This document shows, piece by piece, positions 1 to 8,351 of a DNA stretch of 64,000 nucleotides. Source of the DNA: Streptomyces sparsogenes (GTDB lineage: Bacteria > Actinomycetota > Actinomycetes > Streptomycetales > Streptomycetaceae); the NCBI RefSeq assembly GCF_001704635.1, contig NZ_MAXF01000085.1, forward strand, positions 1 through 64,000. Reading direction: 5' to 3'. The notes beneath the pieces are model-generated. The model made no database searches and was not told the DNA's origin. It worked only from the letters and a program-made list of their open reading frames with translations. The position numbers and the translations under genes were made by a program. The first letter of the stretch is position 1, and each line of letters opens with the position of its first letter.

Positions 1-108
1 CGCAGCGAGGGGCCGCCCGCCGCGGCAGGGGGCACCGCCCAGCGGTAGCTGGGGGAGGCTGGTGTCACTGCGGCGTCGGGAGCAGGGCGCCCCCTTTGAA
101 GACAGGCC

Positions 109-786
109 CTAGCTCTCGGCCTGGTCGCGGGGGGCCAGGGAGGCGAATTCGCCGCGGTGGAAGAGGAGGGGGCCGGACCGGGCGGCGAGGTCGTCCGTGC
201 CGAGGGCGCGGACGCGGCCCACGACCACGAGGTGGTCGCCGCCGGTGTGCACGGCGTGGACCGTGCAGTCGATCCACGCCGGGACGCCGGCGAGCCGCGG
301 CGAGCCGGTCACCGGGGACGGCCGGTAGGGGACGCCCGCGAACTTGTCCGGCCGCCGGGAGCCGCTCACCGCGAAGCCACGGCACAGCTCGCCCTGGCCC
401 GCCCCCAGGACGTTGACGCAGAAGACCCCGGCGCGGGCGATGCGCGGCCAGGTCGTGGAGGTGCGGGCGACCATGAAGGCGACCAGCGGCGGGTCGAGGG
501 AGAGCGAGGAGAAGGACTGGCAGGCGAACCCGGTCGGGCCCGCCTCGTCGACGGCCGCGATGACCGTGACGCCGCTCGCGAAGTGGCCCAGGACCCGCCG
601 GAACTCCGCCGGATCCAGCGGAAGGCGCTCGTCCGCGCCGACGGCGCGCAGGGCGGGGCGGCCTGGGCGGGGTGGCGCCGGGTCGGTGGGCGACAGGGGG
701 GCGGGGTGCCGCGCGGCGGCGGTCGGCGAGCCGACCGAGCGCAGGTAGCGGACCGCGGTGGCTGCCATACCGGCGTGTCCCATCAT
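109..786 (-). CDS. flavin reductase family protein
   Basis: Split-barrel flavin reductase-like protein (225 aa) of the kind that reduces FMN/FAD with NAD(P)H for a partner monooxygenase. The core starts near residue 60 with FRRVLGHFASGVTVI, followed at about 89-101 by CQSFSSLSLDPPLV, the flavin-phosphate contact region of this family. The first 50 residues are Pro/Arg/Ala-rich and look like a tail or an over-extended N-terminus. ATG at 786 is used; ATG at 783 and 768 are alternatives and none has a clear Shine-Dalgarno. A copy of the island-wide operator sits at 797-817, only 10 bp before the start, so the gene belongs to the same regulon. Likely partners are the flavin monooxygenase at 4224-5378 or an LLM enzyme; the true partner cannot be read from the sequence. 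Confidence 0.85.
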   Translation of the reverse strand: MMGHAGMAATAVRYLRSVGSPTAAARHPAPLSPTDPAPPRPGRPALRAVGADERLPLDPAEFRRVLGHFASGVTVIAAVDEAGPTGFACQSFSSLSLDPPLVAFMVARTSTTWPRIARAGVFCVNVLGAGQGELCRGFAVSGSRRPDKFAGVPYRPSPVTGSPRLAGVPAWIDCTVHAVHTGGDHLVVVGRVRALGTDDLAARSGPLLFHRGEFASLAPRDQAES

Positions 787-796
787 GATTCCATTG

Positions 797-817
797 AATC
801 TGATGGGCTGTCAGATT
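797..817. promoter_or_regulatory. operator site 1 (ATCTGACG-type palindrome)
   Basis: AATCTGA and TCAGATT form perfect 7-bp arms around a 7-base spacer. It is the promoter-proximal element of the flavin reductase gene at 109-786. The spacer (TGGGCTG) departs from the usual CG..CG edges, but arm length and spacing match the other copies. Confidence 0.75.
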
Positions 818-854
818 GGAAGCCTCGGAGTGCAGGTGCCTGGACGGTCGCGCT

Positions 855-1727
855 TCAGCGGCCCCGGTACCGGGGCGCGCGGCGCTCCGTGAAGGCGCGG
901 ACGCCCTCGCGCGCGTCCGCCGTGGTCATGTTGATTTCCTGGGCCGCCGCCTCGGCGGCGAACGCGGCCGCGCGGTCGGCCCCCAGCGACTCGTTCACCA
1001 ACTGTTTGGTGAGGGCGATGGCCCGGGTCGGGCCGCCGGCCAGGCGCTCGGCCCACTCGCGGGCGGTCCCGGCCAGATCGCCGTCCGGGACGACCCGGTT
1101 GACCAGGCCGATCCGCTCGGCCTCGGCGGCGGACAGCGCGTCGCCGAAGAACATCAGCTCCTTCGCCCGCTGCGGGCCCACCAGCCGGGGGAGGAGGTAG
1201 GCGCCGCCGCCGTCGGGCACCAGCCCGCGGCGTACGAAGACCTCGATGAACCGGGCCGACTCCGCGGCGAGCACCAGGTCGCAGGCGAAGGCGAGATGGG
1301 CGCCGAGCCCCGCGGCGGTCCCGTTCACGGCGGCGACGACCGGCTTCTCGCAGTCCAGCACGGCGGCGATCAGCCGCTGCGCCCCGCGCCGGATCAGCCG
1401 GGCCACGTCGCCGGCGACCCGCTCCTGCTCGCCGGTGCCGGTGTCTGTACCGGCACTGGCGCCCGCGCTCGTGCCCGTCCCCGGGGTCGGCCGGCCGCCG
1501 CCGCGCAGGTCGGCGCCCGCGCAGAAGCCCTTGCCGGTGGCGGTGAGCACGACGGCCCCGACCGCCGGGTCGGCGGAGGCGTCGTCGAAAAGGGAAATCA
1601 GGCGTTCGCGCTGGTCAGGGGTGATGGCATTCATCGCGGCCGGGCGGTTCAGGGTGATCCAGGCCACTCCGTTGTCAGTGGCGTGCCGTACAACGGACTC
1701 AGGTGATTCTTCGGGGGAGGACGTCAT
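855..1727 (-). CDS. enoyl-CoA hydratase/isomerase family protein
   Basis: Crotonase-fold protein, 290 aa, acting on an acyl-CoA. Visible family segments are GFCAGADLRG (first oxyanion-hole region), AAVNGTAAGLGAHLAFACDL (second oxyanion-hole glycine) and RRGLVPDGGGAYLLPRLVG, where the acidic residue in the usual catalytic position is Asp (VPDGGG), a pattern seen in PaaG-like isomerases and hydratases. A low-complexity insert rich in Gly/Thr/Ala near residues 75-95 (GTGTSAGASAGTDTGTG) is unusual for the family. AGAGGAA lies 7 nt before ATG 1727. The gene follows the NDP-forming acyl-CoA synthetase by 61 bp on the same strand and is probably co-transcribed from the operator-bearing promoter near 4.1 kb. 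Substrate unknown. Confidence 0.9.
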   Translation of the reverse strand: MTSSPEESPESVVRHATDNGVAWITLNRPAAMNAITPDQRERLISLFDDASADPAVGAVVLTATGKGFCAGADLRGGGRPTPGTGTSAGASAGTDTGTGEQERVAGDVARLIRRGAQRLIAAVLDCEKPVVAAVNGTAAGLGAHLAFACDLVLAAESARFIEVFVRRGLVPDGGGAYLLPRLVGPQRAKELMFFGDALSAAEAERIGLVNRVVPDGDLAGTAREWAERLAGGPTRAIALTKQLVNESLGADRAAAFAAEAAAQEINMTTADAREGVRAFTERRAPRYRGR

Positions 1728-1788
1728 GGGTGAATTCCTCTGGGCAGGGGCTCGGATGGTGGTCCGGGCGCGCGGGCCGGGCTGCGTC

Positions 1789-4020
1789 TCAGCGGCACAC
1801 GGCCAGCGCGTCGAGGGCCACCGCGCCCTGGCCCCGGGGCAGCACCATCAAGGGGTTGACGTCGAGTTCGGCGAGGTCGTCCCCGAGCTCCAGGGCCATC
1901 CGCTGGACGCGGAGGACGACCTCGACCAGGGCGTCCACATCGGCGGGCGGCATGCCGCGCACGCCGTCCAGCAGGGCGCGGCCGCGCAGTTCGGTGAGCA
2001 TCGCGCGCGCCTGGTCCTCGCCGAAGGGCGGCACGCGGACGGCCGTGTCCCGCAGCACCTCGACGAGCACGCCGCCGAGACCGACGGTGACGGTCGGCCC
2101 GAAGAGGCTGTCGTGCGTGACGCCGACGACCATCTCCACCCCGCGTTCGACCATCTGGCAGACCAGCACGCCGTCCAGCTCGACGCCTTCGTAGCGGGCG
2201 ATGTCGGTGAGGTCGCGATAGGTGTCGCGGACCTGGCTCGCGGAGGTGAGACCGAGCCTGACCAGGCCCAGTTCGGTCTTGTGGGCGAGCTGCGGGGCGG
2301 AGGCCTTCATGACGACCGGGTAGCCGACCAGGCCGGCGGCGCGGACGGCCGCCGCCGCGCTGGTCACCAGCTGCTCGCGCGGCACCCGGATGCCGTACGC
2401 CCGCAGCAGCTGCTTCGCGGCGTGCTCGCTCAGCCGCTCGCCAGGGCGCAGCAGTGCCTGGGCCTTGCGGACCGAGGGGGAGGGGGTGCGGGGGGCGTCG
2501 TCGAAGGGGGAGCGGTAGCTCGCCGTGAAGCGGTGGTGGTCCAGATAGGCGCGGACGGCGGTGATGCAGTTGGCGAAGGTCCGGAAGGTGGCGACGCGGG
2601 AGGAGCCGAGCAGGGTGGTGCGGTAGGCGGGCTCGGTGCCGACCGGCGAGCCCCACACCACGCACACCAGCTTGTCCGTGTGCTCCGCCGCGTCCACCAG
2701 GTCCTGCGCCAGCTTGTCGCTCATCGGGGGAAACGGCCCGGTGATGGGACAGATCAGCACGCCGACGGACGGGTCGGCGAGGATGGCGTCGATGATCTTC
2801 CGGCCGCGCCAGTCGCCGACGGGGTGGCCGCCGTTGTCGACCGGGTTGGCGACGCTGAGGTCCCCGGGTATCCACTGGTGGAGTTCGGCCTGCTTCTCGG
2901 GGGAGAGCGTGGGCAGCGGAAGCCCGGCGGCGGTCGCGAGGTCGGAGAAGTGGGCGCCGGTGCCCCCGGAGATCGAATAGACCACGACGCCCTCGGCGCG
3001 CGGCGGCCGGGCCCGGGCCAGCAGCGCGGCCGTGTCCTGCAGCTCGTCGAGGCCGTCGACCCGGATCACGCCGAACTGCCGCATGGCCGCGTCCACGACC
3101 GTGTCCGAGCCGGTCAGCTTGCCGGTGTGGGAGGCGGCCGTGCGGGCCCCGGTCTCGGTCCGGCCGACCTTGACGGCCACGACGGGCACCTTGGCGCGGG
3201 CGGCGCGGTCGGCGGCCAGCAGGAAGCTGCGCCCGTCCTTGAGCCCTTCCACGTACATCGCGATGGCGCCGACCTCGGGCCGGGAGGCGAAGTAGGAGAT
3301 GAAGTCGGCGGTCTCCAGGTCGGCCTCGTTGCCGGTGGGGGCCCAGTGGCTGAGCCGGATGCCCAGCTCCTGGAGGGTGAAGACGGGGCGGCCCTGGTGG
3401 CCGGACTGGGTGATGAGGGCGATCGCCGGGCCTTCCAGGTCCTCGCGGAACTCCTCGAAGGCGTTGAGGTTGGTGTTGGGGCCCAGGAGGCGCAGCCCGC
3501 CCCGCCGTACGGCGGCGGACAGCCGGGCCTGGGCGGCGGCGCCCTCGGCGCCGGTCTCGGCGAATCCGGAGGCGAAGGCGACCGCGAACTTGACCTTGGC
3601 GGAGGCGAGTTCCTCGACGAGGGGGAGGGGGTCGCGGACGAGGAGGACGGCGAGGTCGACCGGTTCGGGCAGGTCGGCCACGGACGGGACGCAGGGGAGG
3701 CCGAAGACGGCGGGACGGGAGGGATGCACGGGGTGCAGGCGCGCGCCGACGCGCTCGGCCCAGGCGATCAGCTGCCGGGTGATGCCGGAGTTGGGGCGCC
3801 CCTCGGCATCGGAGGCACCGATGACGGCCACCGACTCGGGGCGGAAGAAGCGGTCGAGATCGGGGACGGTGGAATGCAGCGGGCGGCCGCTGACGTCCAC
3901 GTCCTCGACGGCCGCCGACCTGCCGTGGACATGGACGGCGGGGCCGGGAGGCCGGCCGCAGGCGGCGACACGGGCGTGACGGGAGTTGGTGGTGAGGGTG
4001 CCGTGAGTCGATCCAAGCAT
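1789..4020 (-). CDS. NDP-forming acyl-CoA synthetase (acetate-CoA ligase family)
   Basis: Large NDP-forming acyl-CoA synthetase (743 aa) coupling acyl-CoA formation to nucleoside-triphosphate cleavage, unlike the AMP-forming FadD at 18967. Order of parts: CoA-binding Rossmann domain from about residue 56 (RFFRPESVAVIGASD), succinyl-CoA-ligase-like middle with SHTGKLTGSD, SISGGTGAHFSD and NPVDNGG, then an ATP-grasp domain from about 520 (LLRAYGIRVPREQLV, GYPVVMKASAPQLAHKTE) ending near ELDVNPLMVLP. All three parts sit on one chain, as in many actinobacterial members. Residues 1-50 are atypical, so the start could lie downstream; AGGAG is 13 nt from ATG 4020, rather far. Two full operator copies and a half-site lie at 4060-4119. 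The enoyl-CoA hydratase follows in the same direction. Acid substrate not inferable. Confidence 0.88.
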   Translation of the reverse strand: MLGSTHGTLTTNSRHARVAACGRPPGPAVHVHGRSAAVEDVDVSGRPLHSTVPDLDRFFRPESVAVIGASDAEGRPNSGITRQLIAWAERVGARLHPVHPSRPAVFGLPCVPSVADLPEPVDLAVLLVRDPLPLVEELASAKVKFAVAFASGFAETGAEGAAAQARLSAAVRRGGLRLLGPNTNLNAFEEFREDLEGPAIALITQSGHQGRPVFTLQELGIRLSHWAPTGNEADLETADFISYFASRPEVGAIAMYVEGLKDGRSFLLAADRAARAKVPVVAVKVGRTETGARTAASHTGKLTGSDTVVDAAMRQFGVIRVDGLDELQDTAALLARARPPRAEGVVVYSISGGTGAHFSDLATAAGLPLPTLSPEKQAELHQWIPGDLSVANPVDNGGHPVGDWRGRKIIDAILADPSVGVLICPITGPFPPMSDKLAQDLVDAAEHTDKLVCVVWGSPVGTEPAYRTTLLGSSRVATFRTFANCITAVRAYLDHHRFTASYRSPFDDAPRTPSPSVRKAQALLRPGERLSEHAAKQLLRAYGIRVPREQLVTSAAAAVRAAGLVGYPVVMKASAPQLAHKTELGLVRLGLTSASQVRDTYRDLTDIARYEGVELDGVLVCQMVERGVEMVVGVTHDSLFGPTVTVGLGGVLVEVLRDTAVRVPPFGEDQARAMLTELRGRALLDGVRGMPPADVDALVEVVLRVQRMALELGDDLAELDVNPLMVLPRGQGAVALDALAVCR

Positions 4021-4059
4021 CGGTATCCGCCACTCCTGCTCGTTGGCGACAAGCCAGAT

Positions 4060-4119
4060 AACTGACGTCGAGTCAGATTACTCGGGAGTCAGATTAACGG
4101 AACTGACGGCCTGTCAGGA
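4060..4119. promoter_or_regulatory. operator cluster 2 (two full sites plus a half-site)
   Basis: Site 2a at 4060-4078 is AACTGACGTCGAGTCAGAT and site 2c at 4101-4119 is AACTGACGGCCTGTCAGGA. Between them GGAGTCAGATTA (4085-4096) repeats the right arm of site 2a at a 16-bp offset. The array lies upstream of the acyl-CoA synthetase gene and is the densest operator cluster in the window, which suggests cooperative binding. Confidence 0.75.
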
Positions 4120-4223
4120 ATGGGGGTGCGTGGACCAAACACAGGTGACGAGGGCCGCCCTCGGGGCGGTGAGGTGATGGTGCCCGGCGGATTCGGGGGT
4201 CACGCCGGGCGGGGGCGGCGATA

Positions 4224-5378
4224 TCACGCCGTTGTGCGGTCGACGGCCCTGGCGATTTTGCGTGCGTCGATGGCGAGCTCGCGGAGCATGCCGCTGATCG
4301 GGTTCGTATAACCCGTGAAGTGCAGTCCCGGGGCGGAGGGGATCGTGCGCGGGCCGTGGGCCAGCGGTTTGCCCTGCCCGTCGAGCACGTCCAGGTGGCC
4401 GACCAGGTCCTCCAGGCCGCGCCGGTAGCCGGTCGCCGCGATCACGGTGTCGGGGCCGACGCGGGAGCCGTCGGCCAGCGCCACCTTGTCCTGCTCGAAG
4501 GACTCGACCGCCGCCACCACCTCCACCTTTCCCGTCCGGACCGCGTCGATGAGCCCGACATCCTGCACCGGTATCGCGCCTTGGCGCACCCGTGTGTACA
4601 GGCCGGTCTCCGGCCAGGGCAGCCCGCGCTCGCTCAGGTCCGGCATGGTGAGCCGGCACATCGCCCGGGCGGCCCGGTCCACCAGGGGCGCCGGGAGCCG
4701 CCGCACCAGGATGCCGGAGGCCTGCGTGGGCCAGCCCGCCGTCGAGCGCCGCAGGATGTGCGGGGCGGTGCGCACCGCCAGCCGCACCCGGGCCGCGCCG
4801 CCCTCCACGAGGTCGACCGCGATCTCGGCGCCCGTGTTGCCGACGCCGACGACCAGGACGTCCCGGCCCCGGTACGGGTCGGCGTTGCGGTAGCGGCTCG
4901 CGTGCAGCAGCTCGCCGGTGAAGGTGTCCCGGCCCGGCCAGTCGGGCACGCGCGGGGTGTGGTTGTGGCCGGTGGCCACGACCACGACGGGCGAGGTGGG
5001 CGTGCGCCCGCCGGTGGCCCGCAGCACCCAGCCCGCGCCGTCCGGCGCCCGGTCGATCCGCGAGACCTCGACCCCCGTGACGATCTCCAGCCGGTGGTGC
5101 TCGACGTACTGCTCCAGATAGCGCACCAGGTCGTCGCGGGCGACCCATCGCCCGTAGGCGCGCGGGATCGCGAGCCCGGGGAGGGCGGACATCCGGCGTG
5201 TGGTGTGCAGGTGCAGCCGGTCGTAATGGGCGCGCCAGGAGGCGGCGACCGCGTCCGACTTCTCCAGGACCACGGTTCGGATGCCGCGCTGGTGCAGGGC
5301 CGCCGCGGTGGCGAGCCCGCCCGGCCCGGCGCCGATCACGTACACGGGGGAGGAGTGCTCGGGGAAGGTCTCGGCCAT
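4224..5378 (-). CDS. flavin-dependent monooxygenase / NAD(P)-binding protein
   Basis: Two-dinucleotide flavoprotein, 384 aa, related to flavin-containing and Baeyer-Villiger-type monooxygenases. FAD site VIGAGPGGLATAAA at residues 14-27, NADPH site VVGVGNTGAEIAVDL near 170, and a C-terminal ATGYRRG segment typical of the superfamily. The full Baeyer-Villiger fingerprint is not obvious, so N-, S- or C-oxygenation or a simple oxidoreductase role remain possible. No clear Shine-Dalgarno precedes ATG 5378. It diverges from the DUF35 gene at 5656; operator copy 3 (5508-5526) lies between them and could control both. Confidence 0.85.
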   Translation of the reverse strand: MAETFPEHSSPVYVIGAGPGGLATAAALHQRGIRTVVLEKSDAVAASWRAHYDRLHLHTTRRMSALPGLAIPRAYGRWVARDDLVRYLEQYVEHHRLEIVTGVEVSRIDRAPDGAGWVLRATGGRTPTSPVVVVATGHNHTPRVPDWPGRDTFTGELLHASRYRNADPYRGRDVLVVGVGNTGAEIAVDLVEGGAARVRLAVRTAPHILRRSTAGWPTQASGILVRRLPAPLVDRAARAMCRLTMPDLSERGLPWPETGLYTRVRQGAIPVQDVGLIDAVRTGKVEVVAAVESFEQDKVALADGSRVGPDTVIAATGYRRGLEDLVGHLDVLDGQGKPLAHGPRTIPSAPGLHFTGYTNPISGMLRELAIDARKIARAVDRTTA

Positions 5379-5507
5379 GGGCGTGAGCGTAGTGAGGAAA
5401 TTGGCAGGTTTCCGTCAAAACGATTCCGAATCGATTGCGGATCGGTCACGGCCCGCGCCGTGCGGCCTCTGGGGCGACCCCTTGCGCTCCCTGGCGTTCG
5501 TCCGGTG

Positions 5508-5526
5508 AACTGACATACCGTCAGAC
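5508..5526. promoter_or_regulatory. operator site 3
   Basis: AACTGACATACCGTCAGAC: matching CTGA/TCAG core with the standard 7-base spacing and one conserved CCG flank. It sits in the divergent interval between the flavin monooxygenase (reading left) and the DUF35 protein (reading right). Confidence 0.65.
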
Positions 5527-5655
5527 AGGGTGGTTGGCGGTTGGCGGTAGGTGGTTTCGGCGGACGAGAGGGGGAGCGGTGCGTACGATCTGGCTCGGCC
5601 CGCGGTGGCTGGAGAGCCGGCGGCACAATGCGCCGGAGGCCGGGGGGCTGTTCCT

Positions 5656-6174
5656 GTGAGCGCGCGCCCCGCGGGCGCCCCGCGCTTCGACCTGCCCGAG
5701 ATCGACGGCTTCACCCACCCCTACTGGGACGCCGCCGCCCGGGGCCACCTGCTGATCCGCCGCTGCGCGGACTGCGGGCTGGCCCACCACTACCCCCGCG
5801 AGTTCTGTCCCCGGTGCTGGAGCGAGAGCGTCGGCTGGGAGCGGGCGAGCGGTCGCGCGACCCTCTACACGTGGTCCGTGGTGCACCGCAACGACCTGCC
5901 GCCGTTCGGCGCCCGCGTCCCGTACATCGCCGCCGTCGTGGAACTCGCGGAGGGGCCGCGCATGATGACCGAGCTGGTGGGGTGCACCGGTCAGGACCTG
6001 CGCGTGGGCATGGAGCTGCGCGTGGACTTCCGCACCCTGGCCGAGGACGCCCCGGACGTGGACGCCCTGCCCGAGGGCGCCCCGGACGTGGACGCCCTGG
6101 CCAAGGACTCCCCGGCCAAGGACTCCCCGGTCCAGGACGCCCCGGCCGTCCCCGTCTTCCGGCCCGCCCCCTGA
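5656..6174 (+). CDS. OB-fold/zinc-ribbon (DUF35) acyl-CoA accessory protein
   Basis: DUF35 protein (172 aa) with N-terminal rubredoxin-like zinc ribbon (CADCGLAHHYPREFCPRC, two CxxC pairs near residues 36-53) and an OB-fold (YTWSVVHRN, YIAAVVELAEGPRMMTELVG). In steroid side-chain catabolism such proteins (ChsH2 type) pair with a thiolase-fold aldolase; the thiolase-fold gene at 7038-8219 is the nearest candidate, though here the two converge around a PNPOx gene. GTG 5656 is chosen because homology begins at once (FDLPEIDGFTHPYWDAA); frame is open back to 5551. The C-terminus after about residue 130 is a repetitive Asp/Ala/Pro/Lys tail (DAPDVDAL, KDSPAKDSP) not seen in the second DUF35 protein at 17137. 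Confidence 0.85.
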   Translation: MSARPAGAPRFDLPEIDGFTHPYWDAAARGHLLIRRCADCGLAHHYPREFCPRCWSESVGWERASGRATLYTWSVVHRNDLPPFGARVPYIAAVVELAEGPRMMTELVGCTGQDLRVGMELRVDFRTLAEDAPDVDALPEGAPDVDALAKDSPAKDSPVQDAPAVPVFRPAP

Positions 6175-6184
6175 CCCCGGGCCA

Positions 6185-6883
6185 TCACGGCCACAGCAAC
6201 TCCCGCCGCCAGCCGCCGTCTTCGCCCTCCCCGGCGCGTCGGTAGCGCAGCCGTACGTGCCGCCGCCGCTCCTCCTCCTGGTAGAACTCGACCTCGTCCG
6301 CGGCCAGGACGTACAGGGTCCAGCTCGGCGCCGTCGCGTCCGGCTCCCGTTCCACCCGCTCCCGCGCCGCCTCGAAGGCGCGCACCAGCTCCTCGTACGA
6401 GCCCAGGACCTCGCTCTGCCGCCCGCCCCCGGCCAGCGCGGCGGTCAGCGCCGCCGGTGAGCGCCCGCGCAGATCCGCCGCGCTCTCCTCGGGGCCGGCC
6501 GCCGTGACCCGCCCGCCGATCCGCACCTGCCGTCCCTGCTCGGTCCAGTCGAAGCCCAGCGCCGCGTACGGGCGGACGGCCAGCTCGCGGCCCTTGCGGC
6601 TGGTGCGGTGGGTGCCGAAGTGCCAGCCCTGCTCGTCGGCGTCGTGCAGCATCACCGTACGCACGGACGGGCGGCCCTCCGCGTCGGCGGTGGCCAGCAT
6701 CATGGTGTGCGGGCCAGGGACGCCCGCCTCGGCGGCCTCGCGCAGCCACCGCCGGAACAGCGGCAGCGGCTCGCGGGGTGCGGTCGCGGGGTCGAAGGCG
6801 GGCAGCTCGCCGCTCTCGCGCACGCGCAGTCCGCGCAGCAGCGCGCGGAAATCCTCGGCGGCCTTGTCGTCGGTTCCACCCAT
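6185..6883 (-). CDS. pyridoxamine 5'-phosphate oxidase family protein
   Basis: Split-barrel flavoprotein of the PNPOx type (232 aa). The FMN-binding stretch MMLATADAEGRPSVRTVMLH (about 50-70) and GWHFGTHRTSRKGRELAVRPYAALGFDW are PdxH-like, and the C-terminus (EVEFYQEEERRRHVRLRYRR) resembles the PNPOx dimer region, but the strongly conserved C-terminal RLAP signature of true PdxH is not intact. It may be a genuine PNP oxidase relative or an F420/FMN-linked reductase. GGAGGCAGG lies 8 nt before ATG 6883, which is preferred over an upstream extension to 6937. Convergent with the DUF35 gene (10-bp gap). Confidence 0.82.
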   Translation of the reverse strand: MGGTDDKAAEDFRALLRGLRVRESGELPAFDPATAPREPLPLFRRWLREAAEAGVPGPHTMMLATADAEGRPSVRTVMLHDADEQGWHFGTHRTSRKGRELAVRPYAALGFDWTEQGRQVRIGGRVTAAGPEESAADLRGRSPAALTAALAGGGRQSEVLGSYEELVRAFEAARERVEREPDATAPSWTLYVLAADEVEFYQEEERRRHVRLRYRRAGEGEDGGWRRELLWP

Positions 6884-7037
6884 CGGGTTGCCCTGCCTCC
6901 TCACTCGTGCCGGATGCACAGGTGAGCAGGGTGGCACAGGGTGCGCCGCCCGTACGGCCGAAGGTCAGCCGTGTCCGACCGCCTGGGCTCCCCGACCACC
7001 TGGGCAGCCCCGACCGCCTCAGCCGTGCCCGGCCCCC

Positions 7038-8219
7038 TCAGCCGCGTCCGAGCACCACCGTCCCCGAGGAGCAGAACCAGCCGCCCGTCCCCGACGCCAC
7101 GGCCAGCTCCGGCAGCCGTCCGCCCGCCTTGCGGACCTGCCGTCCGCCCGCCTCCCCGCGTAGCTGCCGCACGGCCTCGACCAGCAGGAACAGCCCGCGC
7201 ATACCGGGGTGGCAGGCGGAGAGGCCGCCGCCGTCCGTGTTCGTCGGCAGCTCGCCGTCCAGCGTCAGCCGCCCCTTGCCCACGAACGCCCCGCCCTCGC
7301 CCTTCGCGCAGAAGCCCAGGTCCTCCAGGGTCACCAGCGTCATATAGGTGAACGCGTCGTAGAGCTCGGCCACATCGATGTCCGACGGCCCGACCCCCGC
7401 CCGCTCGAAGGCCTGCCGCCCGGAGGCCGCGGCCGGCGAGACCGTGAAGTCGTCCCACTCGGACATGGTGGTGTGCGAGATCGCGGTGCCCGCGCCCAGC
7501 ACCCATACCGGAGGCTTCGCCGTGTCGGCCACGTACTCCTCGCCCGCCAGCAGCACGGCACAGCCGCCGTCGGAGCGGATGCAGCAGTGGAGTTTGGTGA
7601 AGGGGTCGGCGATCATCGGGCCGTCTAGCACCTCGTCCACCGTGATCGGGGTGCGGAACATCGCGTCCGGGTTGTGCGCGGCGTTCGCGCGCGCCTGTAC
7701 GGCGACGTCCGCGAGCTGCTCGAGCGTCGTGCCGTACTGGTGCATATGGCGGCGCGCGGCCATCGCGTACTTGGCGACCAGCGTGTGGCCGTACGGGACC
7801 TCGAACTGCAGCGGTCCGCGCGCCCCGAAGGACAGGTTGGAGGTGCGGCGGCCCGCGCGGATGTCGGCGCGGGCGGTGGAGCCGTAGACGAGGAGCACGG
7901 CGTTCGCGTGGCCCGCGGCGATGGCGTCCGCGGCGTGGGCGGCCATGACCTCCCAGGTGGAGCCGCCGACGGACGTGGAGTCGGTCCAGGTGGGGCGCAG
8001 GCCGAGGTACTCGGCCACCTCGACGGGGGCCAGCGTGCCCAGCCCGGCCGACGCGAGGCCGTCGACGGCCGACCGGTCGAGCCCGGAGTCGGCGAGGGCG
8101 CGGCGGGCGGCCTGGGCGTGGAGGGCGTAGGGGGTCGCGTCGTCGACGCGGCCGCAGTCGGAGAGGGAGACGCCGACGACGGCGACCTTGCGGGCGCGCT
8201 TGCGCTTCGCTGCGGGCAT
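7038..8219 (-). CDS. thiolase-fold lipid-transfer/aldolase-type protein
   Basis: Thiolase-superfamily protein, 393 aa, of the SCP-x/Ltp type. The position of the usual N-terminal catalytic Cys reads TSVGGSTWEV, so Claisen chemistry by a Cys nucleophile is unlikely; this is the pattern of Ltp2-like retro-aldolases of steroid side-chain degradation. Other landmarks: ELYDAFTYM near residue 289 (conserved Tyr), and GGGLSACHPGMRG. Such enzymes need a DUF35 partner; one is encoded at 5656-6174. Operator 4 ends 2 bp before the start codon and there is no Shine-Dalgarno, so the message is probably nearly leaderless and binding would block transcription directly. The second thiolase-fold/DUF35 pair at 17.1-18.8 kb is a diverged parallel set. 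Confidence 0.87.
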   Translation of the reverse strand: MPAAKRKRARKVAVVGVSLSDCGRVDDATPYALHAQAARRALADSGLDRSAVDGLASAGLGTLAPVEVAEYLGLRPTWTDSTSVGGSTWEVMAAHAADAIAAGHANAVLLVYGSTARADIRAGRRTSNLSFGARGPLQFEVPYGHTLVAKYAMAARRHMHQYGTTLEQLADVAVQARANAAHNPDAMFRTPITVDEVLDGPMIADPFTKLHCCIRSDGGCAVLLAGEEYVADTAKPPVWVLGAGTAISHTTMSEWDDFTVSPAAASGRQAFERAGVGPSDIDVAELYDAFTYMTLVTLEDLGFCAKGEGGAFVGKGRLTLDGELPTNTDGGGLSACHPGMRGLFLLVEAVRQLRGEAGGRQVRKAGGRLPELAVASGTGGWFCSSGTVVLGRG

Positions 8220-8221
8220 GA

Positions 8222-8252
8222 ATCTGACGGTACATCAGATACATCATCAGAT
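8222..8252. promoter_or_regulatory. operator site 4 plus half-site
   Basis: ATCTGACGGTACATCAGAT at 8222-8240 has perfect 6-bp outer arms; a further ATCAGAT half-site follows at 8246-8252. It abuts the start codon of the thiolase-fold gene (8219), implying that operator, -10 region and transcription start overlap. Confidence 0.8.
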
Positions 8253-8314
8253 GCATCGGGTGCGGGGTTGCAAGGGAACCCGTGTGCGGGGTGGGAAAGT
8301 GCGCGTCGACTTCC

Positions 8315-8335
8315 TAATATGACGGTCCGTCAGTA
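8315..8335 (+). promoter_or_regulatory. operator site 5 overlapping a TAATAT -10 box
   Basis: ATATGACGGTCCGTCAGTA at 8317-8335. TAATAT (8315-8320) matches an actinobacterial -10 and runs into the left arm. The Shine-Dalgarno GGAGGT (8338-8343) of the acyl-CoA dehydrogenase follows at once. The geometry fits a classic repressor site that covers the -10 element and start point. Confidence 0.8.
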
Positions 8336-8351
8336 GCGGAGGTGCTTGCCG

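Noticed and set aside
1246..4065. 939-residue open frame on the plus strand opposite the acyl-CoA synthetase
   Set aside because: No domain, strongly biased composition, and it lies across the well-supported minus-strand crotonase and synthetase genes.
4060..4119. KstR or KstR2 operator
   Set aside because: The arms read CTGACG/CGTCAG, unlike the KstR and KstR2 motifs I know, although the enzymes recall steroid catabolism.
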